Assembly (NCBI GenBank): GCA_029891345.1
Contig: CM056993.1
Span: 108,305,800 to 108,369,799 of the forward strand
Direction: 5' to 3'
DNA: 64,000 nt
Source of the DNA: Dryococelus australis
Taxonomy: Eukaryota; Arthropoda; Insecta; Phasmatodea; Phasmatidae
Below, piece by piece: positions 23,740 through 36,400 of the stretch. The translations under genes and the position numbers were made by a program. Under the pieces are notes generated by a model. The model was not told where the DNA came from and searched no databases. It saw nothing but the letters and a program-made list of their open reading frames with translations. The stretch's first letter is position 1; every line of letters starts with the position of its first letter.

Positions 23740-26700
23740 GTGGCCCTACCTTTCTTTTGTGTCCTCGCTGTAACCACTCGACTTGCACACAATAGGATGA
23801 TATTACATGCTCCCACTTAGCCATGTGTTATATTTTAAACCTTAAGAACTAGGTATTATTATTGTAGCTGCTGCCTCGTATGTGTTAGTAATCTTGGTGA
23901 GTCTACTGCCAATCTCTAGTTTTTCAATGGTGATTGTAATTTTTAGTTATATTGCTGCAACTTGGGAACATCAGCAGGTGTTTTTAACCTATGTTTCTCA
24001 GCCAAATTCTACTATGGAAGACTGCATATATTGTTTAATTTTTCGCATAAATTTAATTTAACGTTAAACTTTAAAGTATACTTGATAAAAAAAATGATGT
24101 GGGCCTAGCCTAGTGAGAAGGAAGCTACTTGCTTTGTGCTTGTTATTTTACTGTAGGGATCGACAGTAAATTCACTGAATATTTTTAATATTGTATATAA
24201 ATGTGTGTGTGGTTCTTCAGTAGTGCTTTTCTTCCAAACTCTTGAGTTAGCTGTGTATTATTTAAGAAAATCAATTATTAGGTACCTAAAGATTTTTTGT
24301 AATATTGGTATTAGCATCTTAGGCCAGTTGAAATACATCAGTTCCAAGGTAAAATTGTTCTGTGTGCGAATAGGAATTCAGTTTTATACTTGTGTTTGTG
24401 ACAAAATTACTATTTGTACTGAATCATAAATCTAAAATGTTTGCTTTGTAAAATTTACTTTTTTTTTTTTTATACATTGCACACAATTGTTTTGAAAAAA
24501 TTTAAGATTTGTCAGTTGACATAGTAGCAAGTGATAGTGGCTTTGAGACTTTAGCATTGGTTGTTAGTACTAATGTTGTATAGTTGGCTGTTTCTCTTCT
24601 CTAAATGGTTGGTGCACATGGAACTAAGTGGATTTATATGCAAAAAAATATGGCAGTGTTAAAATGTGTTAGCGTTCATCACAATAGGTAGGTATAAAAA
24701 AAAGGCACTGGTTGGCCTACCAACTGAATGATACTTCTCATTATTCAACATTAAAGCAATTCACATATTTTTCTAAATAACAACATTTTGAGTAACCTAT
24801 CATTCAATTTTGTTATAGTTTTGTGTTTGCTAGTCTTATGTACAATTATTTTCTATTTATTTTTGTTTCCTTCTCCTGTCCATAGCAAAACATTTTTGAA
24901 TTTTAACTGGCTGACTTAACACTGACTATACATGGATAACTGTCTTTTATTCAAATTTTTATGTAATAAGTATGTACATAAGTGTACATTATTAGAATTG
25001 GTGGTTTGTAAAGTTTCGTAATAAAATATTAACATCTTTTCATATGTACATAAGTGTTGTATATATAACTTTGCATTTTTATGTATCAGTTCATATATTT
25101 CAAAATGTGTTTTGTAACTTTGAGACACTGTTTAACTTGTGTTTATATATGAATAACATAACGTTAAAATTATTTTTTTTTTGTATGTGTATGATACAGT
25201 GTTTGTGAGGTAACATTTTAATCAGTCATTTTACAACAGTATTTATAACAAATTTCAGTAGTGTACTGCTGCTGAAATAATCAGTAATCTTAATTAAAAT
25301 GGTTTAAGATTTCACTAGTTAATACAAGCGCTATGTGGCAAGAAAGCAAGTATGCAATGTAAATAGAACAAGTTCCTGTACACTTGCTTAAATATTCTAA
25401 CAAATTAGTATTTTTTTAATTTTTTGTGCAACAGGAAACTACCATTAGCAACAATTCAAACTGTAACATTTTAATTACATGGCGTAAACTGTGTTAGAAA
25501 ATTCTTTTTAGACTTTCTTGCTGCAGTTTTGTATTAGCGTGCGAGTATTTTTCCAGATACGGTAACTTAGAAATATTTTGTACATTTGTGCACATGTTGA
25601 ATAAAATGTACTAAGTTTCGAATAACAGTTGCATTCATCCACCAACATTTCAGTAGAATGCAGCGGTTTTAATTTTCACATAGGAAATAAAGGTTTTGTT
25701 CAAATTATCAAGGTAAAGCATAGAATTATTACATTCACCTTTAAAATGTGAAGAAACAATTTTTATACCATTCCTTGTTTTCTTCAGCTGAATTTTTTTT
25801 ATATTTCAAGTTTTGAGAATACACTTGTGGTTTTCAAACTAAAATGAACTAAAATCTTCGAACATCTAAAATTTGTATTTTCGTTACTGTTCATAATTTT
25901 TTCTTGTAATATCTGCAGGTTACAGTTATAAAAAATAAATCAATGAAAATGTTTAAATATTGTATACAAAACAAATTTTCATATTTTTTTCGTTGTAAAC
26001 ATATGAAATTATGAATATACACACATGTACCTTTGTTACTATGTGTAAAGAATAATAATGATGTGAACTTAATCAAGGCTTAAAAAAATGTTTTCCCAAT
26101 ATTCCACTGAAAGTGATTTAATGTGTTCCAGTGAATATTTAAATTAATTGGAATTAGTTATTCTACGCATGGCAAAAATTTTAATATTTTTTTACAATTT
26201 GATTTTACGTTCTTAATAACTGCATTTCTTTATCATAAATTTACAAGGACCTCTTTTGAATGTTAAGACATTTTGATTGTCAAGTTAAAATAATTAATTT
26301 AAGCCTTTTTAAACCAAAGATTCTATGAACTTATCATGGGTGATGGAAGACATTGGATTTTAATTTATCCACTTGTAGTTATGATAACGAAGCAAACCAA
26401 TTTATGTCGCAACTTGCTTGTCAGGAGTATATTGTGCTCCTAATGGAATGTGTGTGTATTTAAATGGCATGACAGTTTTTATATATGTATTGCATTCTGG
26501 GAAGAAGCAAGGACACTTTTGTGCTCAGTAGTAGTATGTTGGATATTAAATTATAATTTAGTGTGTTTGAAAATTATTTGTGGTAAATGTGAGATAGGAT
26601 GTGCTTTGAACGCTTGATAGGATATCTTATATTACACAACATGTATGCAACACATGAGCACAGACATTTGGCCCAGGAGCTTTTGCAAGTAGGATAGAAT

Positions 26701-27386
26701 CGAGACCATGTGTTCCATACCACACACTTAAAAGGTACTTGTTGTCTGAGCAGTACATCCATCACTTTCTGCATCTAGTCTCTTGTTGATTTACATAGCA
26801 GCAAATTATTTTGTGTAGTAGTGTTAACGTTTTTGAGATGTTTGGCTATAGGACTTCGAACAGTACATAATTCAATTTTGTGTGATCTATAAAACATTTC
26901 AACCATTTGGTTCATTTGTGTAGCTCAAGATTGAAAGTTTTGTGTTGTTATTATTTAACGTTATATTTTGCAAAGTGTTGTGGACCTGGGCTTCTTAGAA
27001 GCCATATCCATTGATTGTTAGGAAATTCATCAGTTATTTTTATTGTTGTAATATACTTTGAAAAGAGTTTAGTGAGCCAGCTTAAAAATGGACAACGAAC
27101 CAGTGAAGAGAGTATCAGACTGTACCATGGGACCTTCTAATCCATCAGAAGCACCAAATACTATATTAAAGTAGTTAATGTGAAAATTAAAGTGGTTCAT
27201 GTAAATAAATAACAAAGGGTATGAAAAACTATTGTATAGGAGCTACCTTTAGTTTTCAGCATGTGGTTTGTTGTTGGAAATGTGTGTACAGGTAGAGGGG
27301 TCGATTTATTGTGCTATATTCCCTTGTGCAAGCTTTGTCAAGGTAATGCCTAGCTCTTGCACTGTATATATATGTATGCATGCATG

Positions 27387-27437
<51 letters not shown>

Positions 27438-27470
27438 ATATATATGTATATATATGTATGTATGTATATG

Positions 27471-27510
<40 letters not shown>

Positions 27511-29454
27511 ATTTGATTGGCCAATGATTTAATATGTAAATATTTTTGTAACTTTTTTATACTTTAATGTTGATGACATATTTATGCTGTATATTTATGT
27601 ATTTATATTCACAGATATGGAATTGTATGAACTGCTTACTACTACAGATACTGTGCTTATTGTCAAGTGATGTTACAAATAATTCACATTTTTAATCATG
27701 TAGCAGTATTTTTTTATGCTTATGAAACTAAGTAGGCGCAAGGGTTTATCTTTTCAATATGCACAATTACCTAACTTCCTTAACGTTAGCTGTGGCTTTT
27801 CATTGTATTTGTGTACATTTCTGGAATCAAAAGGCCTGTTCTTCTTCCAACCTCCACTTAAAAATCTTCCTGTAAAACAAATAATAGTATCATATCGACA
27901 TACAGCAACAATATTGCATAATTGTTGAATTATGTTTCGGAAATTAACACATATTATTTTTGTCAGTAAGTTGATTTTATACTACAGGTGTGTATCCATT
28001 TACTATTGTCCTGGTGCTGTGCTTAAAAAGAATTTAATTTTGTTTGATTCTGGTCATGCAAAAAACATCACGGTACCACTAAACTGTAAACACAGTCTTG
28101 TATTCAAAATAGAAGCAGATATTTCTGTTGCAAAGTATACAGGGATTTAAACTTCTCATTTAAATTTTTTAAAGAAAAAAAATGAGTAAAATTAATTATG
28201 TTGGGGCTTTACTTAAAGAAGAGGTTTATGAAGATATTTCCTACTGCTGCCATTTTACAACCAGTCAATAGGTATTGCTGGTTTAACAGCCTTGGCAAAG
28301 ATACCTACACGTTGGATTTTTTCCATTATAGAGGCTTCGAAACAAACAGAATTTTTCAAAGTGCTAGAGCAGGTATTAGCAACCTGGCTAAACATATTAA
28401 GTTTGATTTCTTCTTAGTGCTTATAAACAAGAAACTTGTACAAATTGCTAGTGTGGGAACAAAAAAAAATAGTAACAGGCACTCCTCTATTGTTGTGCAT
28501 TTAACTTTCATACGTCTGTCGTGTACAACACGTTCAACGATGATGTGCATCATGGTTTGGGCTATTTCAGGATCTTTCTTTCCTTTCTGTGAACTGAGGT
28601 CCTTTGTATCATAATCTTGTTCAAAATTGTTCATACTTTCAAAAATGTACTTTCTGTGATAACAAAAGACAGTTCGTTCTGAAAGTATGGTGTGACAGTC
28701 TAGTGTGATAAGTTTTTTATTTCTTTACTGGCAATACTGAATTTATAAGCAGAACCTGTAGACATGACAAAGCATGAGGCATTTACCAGAATTTTTCAAC
28801 AGGTAGGCCACAACTTAATGCTAACAGTAATTGGATATTGAATTTTCCAGGTGCTGTTGATATGAAATGGTACAAAGTCTTGCGGTTGTGGGTGTGCTAA
28901 AGCACTCATCTTGATCATTCTGTCTGTGATATCAGTCTAATAACCATTCAACTAAGTGGTGTTAAATTGTCTGGTTGGTGCTAGTAATACACTTTCATTA
29001 CTTTGAGTGTTTGAAATTACATTTTGTGTTGACTTCCCTGTTAGAAAATAACAACTTGTCTTTATTGACAAATGTGTTGGTGTTCGTGTGTGTCTCTCTG
29101 TGAATAGACTGCTGTAGACAAAATGTTTTGAGTGAACCCTTTGTTTGTATCAACACTTGGATTGGTGGGTATAAAGTTTTTTCGTTTGAAGTTTCACTGA
29201 AAGAGACAATAATATATCCGCACATTTTTAAACTAAATATCCTTTTGATGAATCTTCAGTGAAGAATGAATGAAGAGGGGAACTTTGAACTAGTGTTGGT
29301 AATGAGAAATCCTATCCTATCCCATCCTGTCTCTGGATTGTTTTATACATTTTACTATTTCTTTTATTGGCGGAAATAATAAAGTATTCAAATTGGAAGA
29401 ACAAATTAAATGTTAGTTTTAAGGCATACGGTATTATGCAAAATATTAAGTTGG
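23740..29454 (+). other. Long T-rich 3' untranslated / downstream region of the NUDT3/Aps gene
   Basis: No other gene is recognisable. The plus strand is strikingly rich in T, with many short TTTT runs, as in long insect 3' UTRs. Candidate poly(A) signals include AATAAA at 25600-25605, so the UTR may end there or much later. A compound microsatellite lies at 27364-27510. The extent of the real UTR cannot be fixed from sequence alone. Confidence 0.45.
27364..27510. repeat. Compound (TA)n/(TATG)n/(CA)n microsatellite
   Basis: About 147 bases of alternating purine-pyrimidine repeats: TATA with interspersed TATG/CATG units, ending in a (CA) run of about 26 bases. Translations of this tract are low-complexity artefacts. 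Confidence 0.97.
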
Positions 29455-30183
29455 GTATTAAGTAGGAATGGGCCAATACCAACTATACCGATTCTCAATT
29501 GCCGATGCCACCGATTACACCGATGCCGATATCAGTTTTGATGAGCACTTTCATAATCACCCAGTTCCCAAAATTTGGAAATACTTTTTATTACAAATTT
29601 AAGTATTAAATTTTATGAAAACTTTAAGCACTTTGTATTAGGTGTCTACAGCATGGAAATGGAAATACAACACTAATTTTAATAATAAAATTAGAAGGTA
29701 AACAATTTAACTGGACAAATACGTAACTTAACAGTCAAGGAAAAAATGTTACCGGACAATACAGCATTATTACAAACCGAGTTCATTAAAGACTTGGATT
29801 TTAGATCTGGGAAATATATTACACACAATTCTCATTTATTATTTTTAATTATTTTATTCTCTTTTACTACTCCTTCCTCAATGGTTTATTTTTCTCTGTC
29901 CTATAGGAAATAATTATAATCCTTGCTGTATTATGTAAATGCATCTTGCAATTAATTACAACTCAGTCCTAGTCATGTTACACAAGTAGTGGAAAACAGA
30001 CATATTGTGGTACATAGGTCTAAAAACCAAATACCAAAGGAAAAAATAAAAGCTGCCACGTTTGTTTCTGCTATTTTAGGTAAGGTTCAATGCAGCTTTT
30101 ATATTCACGAGGGCTACTACACTGAAAAACCAAATATTAACCTCTGTGTAAAACGTGCATGGAATTTTATGCTAAACTCAGCT

Positions 30184-30563
30184 TGAACATATTTTTCTAG
30201 CTAGTTTCTCATGCTGGGATTGTCGGTTTTTTCCAGGGGAATGCTGGATGCTACCATCATTTCCACAAAATCGCACATGGATTTTTGTTTGTTTTTCTGT
30301 AAACTGGTTACGTTTTGTAGCGATTCACCAATAGAAACTTGTTTCATAGACTATGTAGATTGAAAATCTTTGTTTTGCTTGTGTTTTTCATTGGACATAT
30401 GTTTTGTGCATGTGTCTTCATGCATCCACTCCACGTGCATGTTGCAAAACTGACACATCATTATTTCCAAATTTCTATCGAAAATGTAAAATTCATCACT
30501 TTTGTACTCCCTTTCACGATTTTTAACTGACAAAATCTTCAGCATTTTGTGGTTTTTAGGCAA
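30184..30563 (-). pseudogene. CGGBP1-like / hAT BED-type zinc-finger protein remnant
   Basis: The minus-strand frame contains CQFCNMHVEW and CTKHMSNEKHK, giving Cys-X2-Cys...His-X5-His as in the BED-type finger of CGG-repeat-binding protein 1 (CGGBP1), a protein derived from hAT transposase. After one in-frame TAG near 30348 the same frame continues with CDFVEMMVASSIPLEKTDNP, matching the next conserved block of that family (AFV..NIPLEK.ENP). Function in the family is DNA binding in the nucleus. Because of the stop and loss of homology beyond about 30190 it is called a pseudogene, though a short zinc-finger peptide could still be made. Confidence 0.7.
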
Positions 30564-30916
30564 AGCAATGATTTAATTTCAAAAAATATTACCGATGTTC
30601 GAGAATGTAAAGTCAGCCCGAATCTAAACAATAAACACAATAAATTTCAGTTGGGAATGCAATACCCGAAGACTAAGTGAGATTTATTTTGTTCTTGTGA
30701 AAAAACGCATACAAATTGCTTGTGCTGCTCTCTTACCGTTCATGAGTGATCCAAATAACTATCAATATATGTCATACACACACTTATTTGTAGAATTTAC
30801 TGCCCTGTTTTGGATCTTTGAGAAAATAACTTGTACTGTCGAGTAAGGTTACTATCGATTCTAGCAACATTCGATAATGAGGCGACGTCTAGCATGCGAT
30901 GTAAACAAACGGGAAG

Positions 30917-30981
30917 TTTCAGTATTTGTTTTCAAAGCACAAAGTCCCCCCGACTTTGTGCTTTGAAAACAAAAACTGAAA
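30917..30981. repeat. Near-perfect 30-bp hairpin with C5 loop
   Basis: Arms 30917-30946 and 30952-30981 are complementary at 29 of 30 positions and are separated by five C residues. It lies inside the hAT element 29463-31266. Such a stem could form a microRNA-precursor-like structure if transcribed, but it may simply be a recent inverted duplication. Confidence 0.9.
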
Positions 30982-31274
30982 ATATGTGTAAAACTGTTAA
31001 AAATTGCAAATTTTGTAGTTTTAACAAAGGGAGCAAATCATCTGGAAAAAATTGTCCCGAATATATTTTGGGTTTCAGGCAGGATATCTGATTGATGGAT
31101 GCGGTAAATTAATACTTTACGAGATGTAGCATGCCGGTGTAATTAGCATTATGTTAAATAAATTAGTACTACTAATCAGTGAATAATAATTGGCAAATAA
31201 TGTTCCGATGCCATCAATGGTCGTGGTATTGGCCGGTTAATCTGTATCTGCATCGTCCCATCCCTAGTATTTAG

Positions 31275-34200
31275 TCATTAGAGAATGCTTGCTACTGTTC
31301 GTACTCTCCTTCAACATCAAAAATGTTACCTTTAGAATGTTTTATATTTGGGTAAATGATAAATAATAGATAACTTGAAGTATATCTTCTACTTTGTAAA
31401 ATTATATTAACCTTTTCTTTTATTATAGAGGAATAAGTTAATAGCGGCATGTTACTACATGATGGCCTTTCCAAGAATTGTTCAGTTTTTGCACTATCTA
31501 GTATGTAGTTTTTGCATGTATATTGTTTGCAGGTTGGCATCCAAAAGTACTACTGTTGCACAGAAATTTTTAATTTTAATCCTTTTACTTGGTGATTCAC
31601 ACTAATACATATTGAATTTTCAAATACAAATTGCAGGTACTGCACAGTTAATATGATCATAATCATCGTGAACATTGTGAAATCCATTGTGTGGCCAGAA
31701 TTTTGTAGACTAAGATGGGTCTGGCTGCCACAAATCCATCATACGAATGTATTCAGAATTGAGACACTGCAAACATCCCCAAAATTGATGGTTCAATACT
31801 TGGTTAATACATTGCTGTAATGGGTTTTCAAAGGTATTGGCTGTTATACATTGCTCATATGGTGAATAGGTCACATCATTAACAGCTTGAGGTGCACTAA
31901 CGCCAGCGGGCAAAGTTCTTGAGGAACAAGTGAAGCAAAGTGTATTGAGGTGCCTTTCTACTTGGTGCAGTACATTTATTTTTACTTCTCCCCAGCCAGT
32001 AAGATGGCATTGGTCTGGTGCTAGCACCATGTTAATTGAAAACTTTCAAATGAGTGTTACATTTATTTTCTCTTATGAATATAGCTGTCAATTAGAGTAT
32101 TATTCATGAAGAAATTTCAGTGTGTGCATATCATCTGAGAGTGGTTGTGTGTTTGCTTATTTGTGCATTTGTTTCTTTAGTGCCATTATTTCCTAAACTG
32201 TTTTTGTGTGATCGTTTCGCTTGCAAATTAAAGCATAGGCATGATCAACAACATAGCCATTTTATAGTCTTAATTTATTTAGTGTTCATGATTTGTGAGT
32301 GTAATTATTTCATTTATTCATATATTCAAAGTTATTTTCTATAGATCCTGTTACCGATTATAAGTTTCCAGGATGTGATCAACTAAGTTATAATGTTTTA
32401 TTCATTATAATTTCATTGGACAGTGTAAACTGCCACCACTCTTTAAATAGCCAATTTTGCAGACATATAGTTTCATAGTTACTTTAACCAAAAGTAAACA
32501 CAGTTTCTTTACACACAATAATTTTGTTCTATTATTGTGATTAAATTAAAATATATTTATTAAGTACTTGTCACAGTATTAGTTCTTAATTCCCCTCCAT
32601 CAGATACGTAGATAAATTTCAATGTCAGGCAATAGCAATTTCCTTGGAAATAGTTTTGTGCCTGTCCGCAGGCTGTCGCAGTGTTCCAGGTTTTGCTTTG
32701 CTTCAGTTGTAAGTATGGAAAATCCTCCTTGCTGTGTAAGCCAAACCATAACTCAGGATTTTAGTCCCTAAGTTATCATATAATTTTTCACGCATATTAT
32801 ATTTGGGGGCTTCCATTACATTAGCCTTGTATGCATAAGTGTACTGCATAAAAACAAGGGAGTAAAACTTTTGGATTAAACAAGCTTTACTCAAGCAGGT
32901 ACTTGCAGAAAAAAAAAAAAACCAGCTACCTCTCCTTTTCTCAATTGCATGTTTTTCAGGCCCACCATTTATTTAGAACTTGACTAAAACATTTGTAGAA
33001 TGTTTGTGTAGAAAAATAATAGGTAGCATGTGCTTTCATATTTTGGACTTTGTGGTGTGGTGTTTGTCAGTGGCAATGGAGTGCATAGATGTGGGTGGTA
33101 GAAAATTTTGTGGAAGTTGAATGTGTTGAGATGGAGGACTGCCTGTACATTCAAAAAAAAAATTATGCTCTCTTCTCCCTCCAAGTATGATCGAGTTTTT
33201 TTAAATTTATAAATTATGAACTTCTTTTTAATGAGATTCCTCTATTTCACTAATCTGAAAGTGGTGTGATTACATGAGTAAGACCAGTTAGAAAAATGCA
33301 CACACACTGTAAATGCGTGTGATTTTTGTCACAATCTAGCTAGTACTGTACTCGTTTAAAAATTTATATAAAATTTGAGGCATGCAAATTTTTTTATGTT
33401 ACTGTGCTTAAAATTTTATAAGTTTGGTATTGCACCACCACTTAAGCAAATTCTGGTTACATAGCCAGAGTGCTGGCGTTGACTGCTACCATATTACGTA
33501 AAATAGCTGATGGACTTTGGTTAGGACAGAAGCAGTATAGAGGGTAAACCACAAAGTGCATGCACCTCAAAATGTTACATTAGACTGCAGATCCCAAAAA
33601 ATTATTATTGTGCCGCAGTTCCCAACATTAAACTTGGCAAGACAGTACGACTGCGTACAGTATCTGTCTTTTTTATATATCATTATAATAATAATAATGT
33701 TGGTAGGTTTTATATTATTGATGTGTTTTTAAAATTTCCTGTGTTAGTGGACTTGTTAGAGATATTGCCTTGAGCTCCGTGCAGCCTACTTTGTTTACAG
33801 AGATTGGGTTTTTCTGTGTTGAACAGGTTAGTTTTCACTTCATTGTAAGGATTTTCTGCAGAGCAGTAGTGCATACAACATATTGTTTGGTTGTGCTTTG
33901 CAGCAGTAATGAATATAATTGCAAACATCACTACTACTTGTCATTCTTTTGCTAAGTTTGTGGCTTCCTTGGAATGCTTACTGAATTGGTTGGTTAAGCT
34001 TAAACCAATTTATTGTGCTGTATATAATTATTTATGCTGAGATTAACAATTTTATTTATACAATTATCCCAATATGTAATAGACGTGTACTTATTCGTAA
34101 TCTTAACTTGTAAGCCATACACACACTATAACCATAATTAGTCCAGTAAATACTCCACCAAGGTGAATCAAAAAGTTGCTTGAAGAGTGGTTGAAGTGCA

Positions 34201-34649
34201 ATTTTCTTTTTCCGGTGCTGACGCCACAAGTGTTAACAAGTCTGAAAAACTATAAGCAGAGGAAATCTTACCTGTATGCATCTCTTTACAGTGCTTGTAT
34301 TTTTTAAATAAACTGATGAAAAACCTTTGTGGCTGAATTTCTTTTTTTGTTTAAAGCACTAAATGCTGTACTGCATTTTTTTGTTATAGGCTGTTCACTG
34401 TAAAATCAGCACTTTTGAAAGCCCTGCTGCAGTTCTACTTTCTTGCCCATTGTGTGTCCTCCTGCCACATGTTAAAACCAATGTTTCCTTGTCCAGGACT
34501 GGCGAAATGTTTTGGACCCTAATTGATAAGCATAAGTAAAACTTGTAACAAATATATATAATGTAAAATATACAACATATATAAAATACGTAATATATTT
34601 TATCGTTTGGGTACTATCAAAGCTCAAGCCATTAAAACCTTTCAAAATT
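31275..34649. other. Unassigned AT-rich region
   Basis: No gene recognised. A 106-codon minus-strand frame (31710-32030) has normal-looking composition but no similarity I can name. Splice-like signals flank 32656-32693, too short to call. The sequence resembles the T-rich DNA before the hAT insertion and could be a continuation of the same 3' region. Confidence 0.3.
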
Positions 34650-35272
34650 GAAACACTGTTGAAAAAATTTAACGCCCCAATGAAGTCGTGGAAACAGTGA
34701 AATAGTAAACATTAGTTAAACTTGGGTGGCGAACAAGGACGAACACAACATGTTAAAAAAAAATAAAGCTCACAGTAACGTGACACCATAGATAAGCTGA
34801 AAGATAATTTGGAAGGGCAGCTAAAACCTGATTATAAAATGGACTAACACTACTGCACACCCAAGGCACAACACCACCTGCCACACAAACTACCAAACAT
34901 TTAGAAACGCTACAGCAAACTTAAAGTTTCCCACGTCTCACCATTTTCTAAGTGCTCCATCGCTCTGTAGCATCACTAGTAAAACGTCAGCTCGAAAACA
35001 TGGTAGCTGTGTTTGGCCTCTGCTGACTGAAATGAGGTGCAACTAAGCCACCAGGAACATACATACATCTTGCAGATGTAGAGTAGAGGCATAGTGTAGC
35101 AGACGTCTGAAGTGCGTAATGTAGGCAGAGTGAAGCTGTGTAAGGATTTAAAAATAAACTACGAGCAATCAAAAAATGACGCACAAAGGAGAAAGAGGAA
35201 GGCTGGGAGGAAAGAGAAGGGGATCCGAGCCGAGTAAAGAGTACGCCACTGTACAGAAGTAGATTGTGCTAA
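34650..35272 (+). repeat. Dispersed repeat C, copy 2
   Basis: Same orientation as copy 1 at 21350-21965, with alignable blocks along its whole length and many small differences. No target duplication or conserved frame was found. Confidence 0.75.
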
Positions 35273-35566
35273 TAAGAATGTGACTGTGCTAATGTTCAGT
35301 ATATAAAGTTATATAAAAGAGTAAAATATGTTGATGTATATGTACATTTTAAGGATCGTTTTATGTGTACCTTTATAAATGGACGTAAATGTTAAGAGTT
35401 GTTTCGACACCTATACTTCACCTTTTCCTGATGTGTATCGGACCGATACTTTAGTTTCGGTTGTAGACAATGAAGTGAGGTTAATATTTTCTTTAGACTC
35501 AACAATGGCCGTACTTTGGTTTGTGTATACCGCACACTAAAAAAAAAAAGGAAATTCTAACAAATG

Positions 35567-36236
35567 CCATATTTACTCTTGTATAGCGCATCCTTTTTCC
35601 CCCCAAAATAAAGGAAAAAATTTCTGGGGTGTGTGCTATACACAGTAAAAAAAGAGGAGGGGAGAGTGGTAGCCATAAATTGTCTGGGGATGTTGAGGGA
35701 CGTGGCGGAACTGACTGTTGTCTGATCTCTCGCTCTTACATCACTCTTCTCCCTTCTCTCTTTCTCACTTAGCGACCCTTCAGTTATGTGTAGGTTGCAA
35801 ACCATAGCTGCCACATGTTCCCCCCCCCCCCCCCCCCCCACCAAATTCTTTAAGTAACGCCCAGATAATTCTGCCAAGCCCTTTTTGTTTCCGGGGCAGA
35901 GGCTAGCGAACGACGACGATCCAATTTTTTTTTTTTAGAGAGAGAAGGGTAGTTTGACATTCTAGCACAGCAAAAATAAACCTGTATACTGATAAAAGGA
36001 GAATGGAGAAAAACGAAAAACTAAGCCCAAAGTGTTGAGTAGTAGGGACGTGAGGTCTTGGGAATTTTTCTTAAAGTATTTTCCAAACATATCACCACAC
36101 GTTAATGTAAAAAAGAATAAATTGTTCCATACTTACAAACAGGCACCACAAAATTTTGGCGCAGTATTATTTTTAAAAATTTTCCCTTAGAACTTGTTGC
36201 CAAAATCATGGTGTACTTTATCACGAGTAAATACGG
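35567..36236. mobile_element. Small DNA element (MITE-like) with inverted termini
   Basis: The left end CCATATTTACTCTTGTATAG and the inverted right end CCGTATTTACTCGTGATAAA are imperfect terminal inverted repeats, about 27 bases with several mismatches. The 670-bp interior is non-coding and contains a 20-base C run (35820-35839). Related terminal sequence occurs in inverse orientation near 23265-23296. Target duplication is not clear. Confidence 0.6.
35820..35839. repeat. C homopolymer, 20 bases
   Basis: Uninterrupted C run inside the MITE-like element 35567-36236. Comparable runs are at 1382-1397 (G), 14052-14065, 37030-37050, 44737-44752, 45915-45928 and 47460-47471 (C), and 54727-54739 (G). 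Confidence 0.95.
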
Positions 36237-36400
36237 TAAATCGCATCCACCAATAATTTTTTTGTGGTCTCGGCAAAATTCCTATTTAAATAATGTTAAC
36301 GTGACCTTTCATTGTTTAGCGCATGTTGCGCTGATCTAAGTATATTTTGGGTCCCGTCACCTAAGGTTTCGTGCAACAGTCATTTTTAAGCTGATTGGTT
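36237..36400 (-). repeat. Dispersed repeat D, copy 2
   Basis: Reverse-complement match of 19641-19803. It abuts the right terminus of the MITE-like element at 36236, so either the MITE inserted into this repeat or both belong to a larger unit. Confidence 0.75.

Larger units (their letters stand above)
29463..31266. mobile_element. hAT-family element with CGGBP1-like relic
   Basis: The left end TAGGAATGGG and the inverted right end TAGGGATGGG are typical hAT termini. Flanks GTATTAAG (29455-29462) and GTATTTAG (31267-31274) agree at 7 of 8 bases, as expected for an 8-bp hAT target duplication. The 1804-bp interior has a CGGBP1-like zinc-finger pseudogene on the minus strand and a long hairpin at 30917-30981. 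It lies in the region downstream of the NUDT3/Aps exon. Confidence 0.85.

Noticed and set aside
27256-27524. Open frames of 70-80 codons through the microsatellite
   Set aside because: They encode only alternating Tyr-Ile and Cys-Val runs, a translation artefact of (TA)n and (CA)n.
31710-32030. 106-codon minus-strand frame MVLAPDQCHLTGWGEV...
   Set aside because: No recognisable motif, no nearby gene signals, and a length compatible with chance in this base composition.
32640-32700. 37-base micro-exon between GTCCGCAG and GTAAGT
   Set aside because: Such signals occur often by chance in long AT-rich DNA and no flanking exons were found.
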